Under the pieces are notes generated by a model. The model saw nothing but the letters and a program-made list of their open reading frames with translations. It was not told the origin of the DNA and made no database searches. From the NCBI GenBank assembly GCA_001800075.1, contig MGUR01000060.1, positions 1 to 19,662 on the forward strand: a stretch of DNA of 19,662 bases. Reading direction: 5' to 3'. The stretch's first letter is position 1, and each line of letters begins with the position of its first letter. This document shows, in pieces, positions 15,238 through 19,662 of this stretch. The position numbers and the translations under genes were made by a program. The stretch is from Elusimicrobia bacterium RIFCSPLOWO2_01_FULL_59_12. Its GTDB lineage: Bacteria; Elusimicrobiota; Elusimicrobia; 2-01-FULL-59-12.

Positions 15238-15543
15238 AGGCGGAAAGTTGGAGGTAACAATAAGTGTCACGATGCGAAGTAAGACTCTGGACATAGATCC
15301 CAGAACCCACCCACGCGCGTGACAAGTCTATCTGTCTACTCTTACGAACCGGCTCAGAAAACGACCATTCTTTGCTTAGGCCGGAAGGGCAAGGGTTGAT
15401 CAGCCTACCGGTTGCTTTAAAATTAAAGCACCAGAAACTGCCTATTTTTATGCTTATTTTGACGATGAATATTTTGGATATTTTCAGGGGCTTGAAATTG
15501 TTATGATTTTGACGTACACTGTCTGTACAAGGAGGTAAGGCCC
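15238..15543. other. AT-rich intergenic boundary region
   Basis: This 306-bp stretch separates the ABC exporter operon from the toxin-antitoxin genes. No gene is visible. From about 15400 the sequence becomes clearly AT-rich compared with the GC-rich genes to the left. A palindrome lies at 15413-15430 (TGCTTTAA, AA, TTAAAGCA), and the toxin-antitoxin promoter occupies the right end. It probably marks the start of the accessory region. Confidence 0.5.
15492..15536 (+). promoter_or_regulatory. Promoter, operator dyad and RBS of the DUF1778/GNAT operon
   Basis: A -35 box TTGAAA (15492-15497) and a -10 box TACACT (15515-15520) are separated by exactly 17 bp. The inverted repeat GTACA-N5-TGTAC (15514-15528) overlaps the -10 box, where an autorepressor would block initiation. 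AAGGAGGT (15529-15536) follows, seven bases before the ATG. Antitoxins of this class usually repress their own operon, which supports the operator reading. Confidence 0.7.
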
Positions 15544-15837
15544 ATGTCTTCTATGACCGTCAAGAAATCACGCACAAAACGGTTTAATCTTCGCGCCACT
15601 GCGCAGCAGGAAAAGTTGATCCGCTCGGTCGCAAGGCAGAACGGCGTCAGTGTGACGGATTTCATCTTAAAAAGCGCCTATGAGCGGGCTGAACAGGTTC
15701 TCGCAGACCGGCGGGAATTTGTTCTTTCGGCAAGCCGGTGGAAAGCGTTCCTGGAAGCCCTAGACCGGCCGGTGCAACCCAAGCCCCGCCTGGCGCGACT
15801 CCTGGCGGAACCCAGCCTCTTCGAACGCCCCGCGTGA
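15544..15837 (+). CDS. DUF1778 (TacA-like) antitoxin
   Basis: A 97-residue protein. The N-terminal part (TKRFNLRATAQQEKLIRSVARQNGVSVTDFILKSAYERAEQVL) is a ribbon-helix-helix of the DUF1778 family, used for DNA binding and dimerisation. The C-terminal tail (RWKAFLEALDRPVQPKPRLARLL) is the segment that wraps and inhibits the partner acetyltransferase in related TacA-TacT pairs. It has its own strong promoter and ribosome-binding site, and its stop overlaps the toxin start as GTGA. Confidence 0.92.
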   Translation: MSSMTVKKSRTKRFNLRATAQQEKLIRSVARQNGVSVTDFILKSAYERAEQVLADRREFVLSASRWKAFLEALDRPVQPKPRLARLLAEPSLFERPA

Positions 15838-16364
15838 CAGATCTCGAAACCTCGTCCTCTGCGCCGCTTTCAGCTGTCGAAAAACTGACGAAATCCCATG
15901 AGATAAGTCTTTTCGACTGCGGCGACGTCGAACTCAATGACTGGTTGAAGCGCTATGCGTTCGTCAATTTGCTGAGTGACTCCGCGCAAACCTACGTGGC
16001 TCACCGCAAAATGCGAGTGATAGGCTACTATTCAGTTTCTGCCGGAGCTGTTCGCCCAGAAGAGTCCCCGGCACGCATCACCAAGGGCCTCGCTAAACAT
16101 CCGATCGGCGTGATTCTGCTCGCTAGGTTGGCAGTCGAAAAGCAGGAACAAGGTCAAGGACTCGGACAAGCCCTTCTGAAGGATGCGTTCTTACGAATTG
16201 CTTCTGCGGCGGATACGGTAGGCGCCCGCGCGGTGCTGGTTCATGCTGTCAATGAGCGAGCCCGCCTCTTCTATGAACATTTTGGGTTCGAGCCTTCCCC
16301 GACGGATCCACTGACTCTCATGTTTCTCATGAAAGACCTGCGAGCCCTGTTGAAAACGAAATGA
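15834..16364 (+). CDS. GNAT-family acetyltransferase toxin (TacT-like)
   Basis: A 176-residue GNAT protein. Toxins of this class acetylate the amino group of charged aminoacyl-tRNA and halt translation. The start is GTG 15834, overlapping the antitoxin stop; longer readings run through the antitoxin in another frame. Visible motifs are ISLFDCGDVELNDWLKRYA near the N terminus, as in TacT/AtaT proteins, the acetyl-CoA loop QEQGQGLGQALL, and LFYEHFGF with the usual catalytic tyrosine. The antitoxin partner is complete, so the pair is probably functional. The target tRNA cannot be read from the sequence. Confidence 0.9.
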   Translation: MTDLETSSSAPLSAVEKLTKSHEISLFDCGDVELNDWLKRYAFVNLLSDSAQTYVAHRKMRVIGYYSVSAGAVRPEESPARITKGLAKHPIGVILLARLAVEKQEQGQGLGQALLKDAFLRIASAADTVGARAVLVHAVNERARLFYEHFGFEPSPTDPLTLMFLMKDLRALLKTK

Positions 16365-16410
16365 GCCATCCGACTTAAAAAATGGAGGGAATCAAACAGG
16401 TAGGGCAGCG

Positions 16411-16450
16411 AGCGGGCGATGGGAATCGAACCCACGTCTGAACCTTGGCA
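16411..16450 (-). repeat. Attachment-site-like copy of the tRNA-Gly 3' part (direct repeat 1)
   Basis: These 40 bases are identical to 17507-17546, the stretch from the discriminator base to the anticodon loop of the intact tRNA-Gly, in the same orientation. Identity ends abruptly at both sides. A partial tRNA 3' copy downstream of the intact gene is the classic footprint of an element inserted by a tyrosine recombinase. Confidence 0.85.
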
Positions 16451-16591
16451 CCTTTAGATGTCCCATTGCCCATTTTCAAATCCCCCCACCTTTTATCAGC
16501 GATTTTGATGTTTTCCAGTTTATCTCTTTTTGCCGTCGGAAGGATTCGACGCGCATCGCACTATTGGGTGAGAATGTTCTTAAGGGAGCTT

Positions 16592-16993
16592 TTATTTCTG
16601 AGAGGATTCTCGGAGGAACTGGGTCAACTTGGATTTGTCCGTTTTTCCCTCCGCGACTGACAACACAATCGATTCGAACGTTTTTTCTTCCGTACGCAAA
16701 TCGATCCCATTGAGTGTCAGGAAAATGTCGGCAGCGGCCGCGCCGGTCCTTTTGTTGGCATCGCCAAAAGGATGATTTTGAACAATATGAAACAGGTAGG
16801 CGGCCGCCATTTCGAAGAGATCTCGATGCAGGTATTCACCGCCGAACTGGGCCATCGGCATAACGACGGCCGATTGAAGAAGCTCCAGATCGCGTATGCC
16901 TGGCGAGCCGCCGTCACGCGCGAGATGATCCTGATGAATTTGCAGAATCTCTTCGATGCCCAGGAATTCGGGAACTTTAGGCCGCTTTTTCAA
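16592..16993 (-). CDS. doc: Doc-family (Fic fold) toxin
   Basis: A 133-residue Fic-fold protein with the full active-site motif HPFGDANKRTG (about 74-84). Doc proteins phosphorylate elongation factor Tu, whereas longer Fic proteins AMPylate; the short length and GIEEILQIHQDHLARDGG start favour Doc. No ATG precedes the conserved N terminus, so the start is taken as TTG at 16993, inside the last codons of the antitoxin gene (17-bp overlap), with GAGG seven bases upstream. A weak start in an overlap would keep toxin below antitoxin. It pairs with an AbrB-like antitoxin rather than the Phd of the P1 system. Confidence 0.9.
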   Translation of the reverse strand: MKKRPKVPEFLGIEEILQIHQDHLARDGGSPGIRDLELLQSAVVMPMAQFGGEYLHRDLFEMAAAYLFHIVQNHPFGDANKRTGAAAADIFLTLNGIDLRTEEKTFESIVLSVAEGKTDKSKLTQFLRESSQK

Positions 16994-17225
16994 CGTCAGG
17001 CCTCGCCAGGCGCTGGTACATCCGCCCGAACTTCCGATGGCTTTTGGCCAGCGCCTGCTGGAACCGCTTATGCCGGCGAGGATCGTTCACCGGGGACACG
17101 ATCAAAACCCGCCCATCGGTGGAAATATCCAAGGGTGTTTTCTCATCGATTTTGAGCAGGTTCAGCACGCCCCGGTCGATGACCAGTGCGAGGCTGTGTC
17201 CATGTTTGGTCAGTTTTTTTGTCAT
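16977..17225 (-). CDS. AbrB/MazE-like antitoxin of the Doc module
   Basis: An 82-residue protein whose N-terminal half (MTKKLTKHGHSLALVIDRGVLNLLKIDEKTPLDISTDGRVLIVSP) is a SpoVT-AbrB swapped-hairpin DNA-binding domain. The basic, Arg-rich C-terminal tail would bind the toxin. ATG at 17225 lies five bases after AGGAGG. A perfect 19-bp palindrome upstream (17250-17268) is the probable autoregulatory operator. The gene precedes and overlaps the Doc gene, the usual antitoxin-first order. Confidence 0.85.
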   Translation of the reverse strand: MTKKLTKHGHSLALVIDRGVLNLLKIDEKTPLDISTDGRVLIVSPVNDPRRHKRFQQALAKSHRKFGRMYQRLARPDVEKAA

Positions 17226-17249
17226 GGCTTCCTCCTTGGGTGATTCAAC

Positions 17250-17268
17250 GGTAATACATTGTATTACC
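17250..17268. promoter_or_regulatory. 19-bp palindromic operator of the antitoxin-Doc operon
   Basis: GGTAATACA-T-TGTATTACC is a perfect palindrome with a one-base centre, 24 bp upstream of the antitoxin start codon. AbrB-like antitoxins bind such dyads. It also covers the stop codon of a 25-codon frame just upstream. Confidence 0.7.
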
Positions 17269-17341
17269 CACCCTGCCACATCTTCAAGGGCCTTTTTCTC
17301 AGAAATTCTTCATGGCTGCCGGGATTGAGCTGCACAGCCAT
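17264..17341 (-). CDS. Possible 25-aa leader peptide or gene remnant
   Basis: ATG at 17341 follows AAGGAGG by five bases, the same quality of ribosome-binding site as the antitoxin gene. The frame begins MAVQLNPGSHEEFLRKRPLK and ends six residues later inside the operator palindrome. It is either a leader peptide, a truncated first gene left by rearrangement, or chance. No family is recognised. Confidence 0.3.
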   Translation of the reverse strand: MAVQLNPGSHEEFLRKRPLKMWQGG

Positions 17342-17457
17342 TGCAGCCTCCTTGGTTTTCCATTTCGAGGCGCCGTGACTGTCAACAGATCTACTTCAGG
17401 AAGGATGTTGCAATTTTACTGGACGGGACGGCGATGACGATGGAAATTGGCCGAGCA

Positions 17458-17485
17458 TTCGCCCGCCGGCTGTGCGGCGGGCGAA
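17458..17485. repeat. GC-rich hairpin beside tRNA-Gly
   Basis: A perfect 11-bp inverted repeat (TTCGCCCGCCG / CGGCGGGCGAA) around a 6-base loop lies 22 bp past the 3' end of tRNA-Gly, inside the repeat-bounded segment. The stem contains the tRNA acceptor-stem string CGCCCGC. It may end tRNA transcription, although no T run follows, or may be a recombinase-related structure. Confidence 0.5.
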
Positions 17486-17506
17486 CCGTTCTTTCAATGG
17501 GCGCAC

Positions 17507-17546
17507 AGCGGGCGATGGGAATCGAACCCACGTCTGAACCTTGGCA
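17507..17546 (-). repeat. Direct repeat 2 within intact tRNA-Gly
   Basis: Identical over 40 bp to 16411-16450. Together the two copies bracket a 1,056-bp segment carrying the Doc/AbrB module and no recombinase gene. Confidence 0.85.
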
Positions 17547-17577
17547 AGGTCCCGTTCTACCATTGAACCACGCCCGC
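17507..17577 (-). tRNA. tRNA-Gly (anticodon GCC)
   Basis: A complete cloverleaf on the minus strand: acceptor GCGGGCG/CGCCCGC, a short D-loop, anticodon loop TTGCCAA (GCC, glycine), and T-arm GTGGG-TTCGATT-CCCAT with one G-T pair. The discriminator base is T and CCA is not encoded. Bases 17507-17546 form the second copy of the 40-bp direct repeat, so this gene is the probable integration target of the segment to its left. Confidence 0.92.
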
Positions 17578-17623
17578 TGTGCGCCCACCCTTAATCGTAC
17601 CGTTGAACCCCACCCGCGAAATT

Positions 17624-17708
17624 TGGTGCCCAGGAGGGGAGTTGAACCCCTACGCCTTTCGGCATACGCACCTCAAGCGTACGCGTCTGCCAATTCCGCC
17701 ACCTGGGC
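17624..17708 (-). tRNA. tRNA-Leu (anticodon GAG)
   Basis: Minus-strand class II tRNA of 85 bases: acceptor GCCCAGG/CCTGGGC, anticodon loop CTTGAGG (GAG, leucine), a long variable arm (TGCCGAAAGGCGT), T-loop TTCAACT, discriminator A and an encoded CCA. It lies 46 bp upstream of tRNA-Gly on the same strand, so the two may be co-transcribed. Confidence 0.94.
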
Positions 17709-17735
17709 GATGCGAAGCAGCCATCTATTGTCCAT

Positions 17736-19022
17736 TTACGCCGTTTGCCGTAACCCCGAGAGGCGGACGGCGATAATAGTAAATAGTGAAGCTTTTTGCT
17801 CTGCAAAAAGCTGGAGGTGCGGGTGGGAATCGAACCCACGAATAGCAGTTTTGCAGACCGCTGCCTTAGCCACTTGGCTACCGCACCGTAAATCTAAACT
17901 ATCCGATAAAACAACCTGTTTTGACTCGGCCTCTTTTCCAGACTGATTATCGGGGCCGCGAGTGACCAAAAAGTGACCATCCCGCACCGGTATTTCGGGG
18001 TTTACGACCGTTCCAAGTATCTCGACCGCGGAGCGCATCCGCGCCGGTGTCACGTGCGCATAACGCATGGTAGTGCGGATGTTGCTATGGCCTAGGAACT
18101 CCTGAACTTCCTTCAAGTTCGCTCCGCTCATCAGCATATGGGACGCGGCGCTGTGTCGCAAATCGTGAAAACGGAAGGATGTTAGCTTCGACCGCCTCAA
18201 AGCCCCCTTAAAAGCGCAGTCAACCTTCCGGTAGGGATTCCCGTCTTCGTTTAAGAATACAAAAGGGCCGCACTTCATTGCCAAACATTCCGTCAACACC
18301 TTGTGCATGGGCGCGTTGATCGGGATCGGATAGGGCTTGCCGGTCTTCCGGTTCTTGTTAATGATCTGGTTCTGATCGAACTTGACGTGATCCCAGGTCA
18401 AACCCAAAATGTCGCCCTTGCGCATTCCTGTGTTCAGGGCGCAGACGACCACGCGGCGGAGCGGGGGTGAGCAGTAGGACAGAAAGCAGATGATCTCCTC
18501 GCGGCTGAGGAAACGCTGCATTTCATTGTCCTCTTTGAGCATTAGTGACTTGCCGCGAAACTTTCCATGGAAGGGGTTGCGTTCCGTCCTCTCGTCGTCG
18601 ATAGCGCGGTTGAAGGCCGCCTTTGCAAAAGCCAGTTCACGATTCACGGTGGCGGGTGCGGCGCCTTCCTGTAAGCGCTGGCTCTTGTATGATTCGATCC
18701 CCGTCTTGCGCACGTCGATCAACCGTAAGCCTCCAAAAACGGGTTTCATGTGTTTCCAATACTGGATGTCTAGGTCATGAGAGCGCTTATTGACCCGCGA
18801 GTATTCGAGGAAATCCTTAACGATCTCATCAAAAGTGATCTCCGTGTCCCGATTTATGTCGAGGCCTGATCGTTTTTCGGCGATTCGCGTTTTAATCTTG
18901 GCGAGGGCGGCTTTGGCCTGCGTCTTGGTTCCGATCTTCTTGCGTCGTCTGCGTCCGAGTTCCCACCAGTCGATAAACCAAGGGTCGTTCTTGGACGCGC
19001 CTTCTTTCTGGAAGTACCTCAT
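17736..19022 (-). CDS. int: Tyrosine-type site-specific integrase
   Basis: A 428-codon phage/ICE-type integrase. It has an N-terminal arm-binding domain (WFIDWWELGRRRRKKIGTKTQAKAA), a SAM-like core-binding domain (about 65-170) and a catalytic domain with Arg in ALNTGMRKGDILGL, the HDLRHSAASH box (H..R), LGHSN, and the nucleophile Tyr in TTMRYAHV. The normal fold ends near SAVEILG (about residue 345). Roughly 80 further codons include a translation of the whole tRNA-Cys gene, so the natural stop was probably lost or replaced at an insertion junction. The ATG overlaps the CopG-like gene stop as ATGA. It is the last gene of the excisionase-CopG-integrase operon and may also act on the tRNA-Gly repeats. 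Confidence 0.93.
   Translation of the reverse strand: MRYFQKEGASKNDPWFIDWWELGRRRRKKIGTKTQAKAALAKIKTRIAEKRSGLDINRDTEITFDEIVKDFLEYSRVNKRSHDLDIQYWKHMKPVFGGLRLIDVRKTGIESYKSQRLQEGAAPATVNRELAFAKAAFNRAIDDERTERNPFHGKFRGKSLMLKEDNEMQRFLSREEIICFLSYCSPPLRRVVVCALNTGMRKGDILGLTWDHVKFDQNQIINKNRKTGKPYPIPINAPMHKVLTECLAMKCGPFVFLNEDGNPYRKVDCAFKGALRRSKLTSFRFHDLRHSAASHMLMSGANLKEVQEFLGHSNIRTTMRYAHVTPARMRSAVEILGTVVNPEIPVRDGHFLVTRGPDNQSGKEAESKQVVLSDSLDLRCGSQVAKAAVCKTAIRGFDSHPHLQLFAEQKASLFTIIAVRLSGLRQTA
17790..17812 (-). terminator. Hairpin directly at the 3' end of tRNA-Cys
   Basis: AGCTTTTTGC, loop TCT, GCAAAAAGCT is a perfect 10-bp inverted repeat that starts at the last base of the tRNA-Cys CCA. T runs lie within its arms. 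It could be a terminator or processing signal for tRNA-Cys, or a junction sequence. Confidence 0.5.
17812..17887 (-). tRNA. tRNA-Cys (anticodon GCA)
   Basis: A complete 76-base minus-strand tRNA: acceptor GGTGCGG/CCGCACC, anticodon loop CTGCAAA (GCA, cysteine), T-arm GTGGG-TTCGATT-CCCAC, discriminator T and an encoded CCA. The integrase frame runs through it in sense, giving the peptide VCKTAIRGFDSHPHL. This places an element boundary close to its 5' side. Confidence 0.94.
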
Positions 19023-19216
19023 GCCTTGCCTCTCTTGCGCGGATGCTCGTCCCGCCAGACATACGCCCTGACCAAACTCCGCACGATCCGGCTCGGGCTG
19101 GAATCCTTTTCCTTGGCGATCTCTTTCAGTCGCCGGATGTCGGATTTATCGAGATAAAGTGTGCATCGGCCTCGCTCAGTATTCATCGACGGAAATTGTA
19201 CGACTATATGTTTCAT
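19019..19216 (-). CDS. Small CopG/ribbon-helix-helix-like protein
   Basis: A 65-residue protein with RCTLYLDKSDIRRLKEIAKEKDSSPSRIVRSLVRAYV, a beta-strand plus two helices typical of ribbon-helix-helix regulators. ATG at 19216 overlaps the excisionase stop as ATGA and its own stop overlaps the integrase ATG the same way, so all three are translationally coupled. It probably tunes excisionase or integrase expression; this is inference from position. Confidence 0.75.
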   Translation of the reverse strand: MKHIVVQFPSMNTERGRCTLYLDKSDIRRLKEIAKEKDSSPSRIVRSLVRAYVWRDEHPRKRGKA

Positions 19217-19422
19217 ATGTCAAGGGGCGCGACGGGCTCGACATGTTTCGTCGCCAGCCAGGCATCGATCTCGTCAGCTTTAAAGCGCGTCAACCGGCCC
19301 AGTTTATACAGAGGCAGCTCCTTTCGACTGACACGACAGTAAATACTTTGGACGCTAACGCCCAAATAGGCTGCCAGTTGCCGAGCGTCAATTAAACCGT
19401 GGGTGGGCTGCTTTCCGCTCAC
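19213..19422 (-). CDS. Excisionase-like MerR-type helix-turn-helix protein
   Basis: About 69 residues with LIDARQLAAYLGVSVQSIYCRVSRKELPLYKLGRLTRFKADEIDAWLA, the HTH_17/AlpA-type winged helix found in recombination directionality factors. I chose GTG 19422 because GGAGG lies eight bases upstream; an in-frame TTG at 19464 would add 14 residues. It heads the operon with the CopG-like and integrase genes and likely controls integration versus excision. Confidence 0.8.
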   Translation of the reverse strand: MSGKQPTHGLIDARQLAAYLGVSVQSIYCRVSRKELPLYKLGRLTRFKADEIDAWLATKHVEPVAPLDI

Positions 19423-19662
19423 TACCGCGCCTCCAAAGCCTTTGACCGGCAAGAATCTGAACAAAAGCCGCCGTTACCGGCTGGCAAAGGCGACTTGCAT
19501 TCAAGGCAGCGGGTCACGTCCGCCCCACAAACGCCAATAACCGATCATTTCGCTTTTCGTTACGGCTTCCGGTTGGCGTATTTTTGCGCCAACCTATATC
19601 CGTAACCTTTCGACGATAATTTGCTTGAGCGGCGCGGCCCAGAACTCCCCAGATTACGCGGT
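19423..19662. other. Gene-free region upstream of the excisionase operon
   Basis: No convincing gene is seen in these 240 bp to the right edge. The region contains the nested palindrome at 19559-19606 and probably the operon promoter, though I found no clear -35/-10 pair. Confidence 0.45.
19559..19606. repeat. Nested two-tier palindrome
   Basis: GTTACGG, 5 bases, GGTTGGCG, 8-base loop TATTTTTG, CGCCAACC, 5 bases, CCGTAAC. The 7-bp outer arms and 8-bp inner arms are both perfect, with symmetric five-base spacers between tiers. It lies 137 bp upstream of the excisionase start. It could be an operator, an accessory recombinase site or an origin-type structure. Confidence 0.75.

Larger units (their letters stand above)
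17498..17587 (-). repeat. 17-bp inverted repeat extending the tRNA-Gly acceptor stem
   Basis: TGGGCGCACAGCGGGCG (17498-17514) and its exact complement (17571-17587) bracket the tRNA. Seven of the base pairs are the acceptor stem itself; ten more lie outside the mature tRNA and include pairing of the discriminator base with position -1. Confidence 0.8.

Noticed and set aside
16365..17506. Possible CRISPR or other tandem-repeat array in the accessory region
   Set aside because: The only exact long repeat is the tRNA-Gly 40-mer, present twice. There are no regularly spaced repeats and no cas genes.
17341..17946. 201-codon plus-strand frame
   Set aside because: It runs antisense through tRNA-Gly, tRNA-Leu and tRNA-Cys, so its peptide is a translation of tRNA genes.

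Overview
The window is GC-rich chromosomal DNA from a Gram-negative bacterium. An outer membrane is implied by a TonB-type protein, a lipobox lipoprotein and a LolD/MacB-class ABC system. I cannot place the organism. The nitrous oxide reductase is the clade II (Sec-exported) type, which is common in non-proteobacterial and uncultured lineages; an uncultured phylum is my guess only. Nearly all genes from 1 to 12434 lie on the minus strand.

Region 1 (1-5592, minus) is a nitrous oxide respiration locus. In transcription order it holds a cysteine-rich Crp/Fnr regulator, a 316-bp regulatory gap with an Fnr-like dyad, a monohaem cytochrome c, nosZ with all expected CuZ and CuA ligands, and one open frame that joins a four-helix membrane module, the NosD beta-helix, a membrane anchor and the start of a NosF-type ABC ATPase. 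That frame runs off the left edge. The cytochrome probably feeds electrons to NosZ, and NosD/NosF belong to the machinery that matures the copper-sulfide site.

Region 2 (5619-12434, mostly minus) is ordinary chromosomal content. It holds an aquaporin, a 52-residue lipoprotein, a response regulator with a two-GAF membrane histidine kinase, a DUF4015-type putative glycoside hydrolase, a His-rich four-helix membrane protein, a divergent secreted OB-fold-like protein (plus strand) and a TonB-like protein.

Region 3 (12508-15237, plus) is a compact ABC exporter operon: adaptor lacking the usual helical hairpin, MacB/FtsX permease, LolD-class ATPase.

Region 4 (about 15238-19662) is an accessory, tRNA-linked region that starts with an AT-rich stretch. 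It holds a DUF1778/GNAT toxin-antitoxin pair, then a Doc toxin with an AbrB-like antitoxin bracketed by a perfect 40-bp direct repeat of the 3' part of tRNA-Gly (16411-16450 and 17507-17546). These are followed by tRNA-Gly, tRNA-Leu and tRNA-Cys, and an excisionase-CopG-tyrosine integrase operon whose genes overlap by ATGA. The integrase frame reads through tRNA-Cys. A large nested palindrome lies upstream of the excisionase. I read this as an integration hotspot with a miniature addiction-module island next to a larger element that continues past the right edge.

The most unusual items are the membrane-NosD-NosF fusion, the island flanked by tRNA-Gly repeats, and the 17-bp extended acceptor helix around tRNA-Gly.
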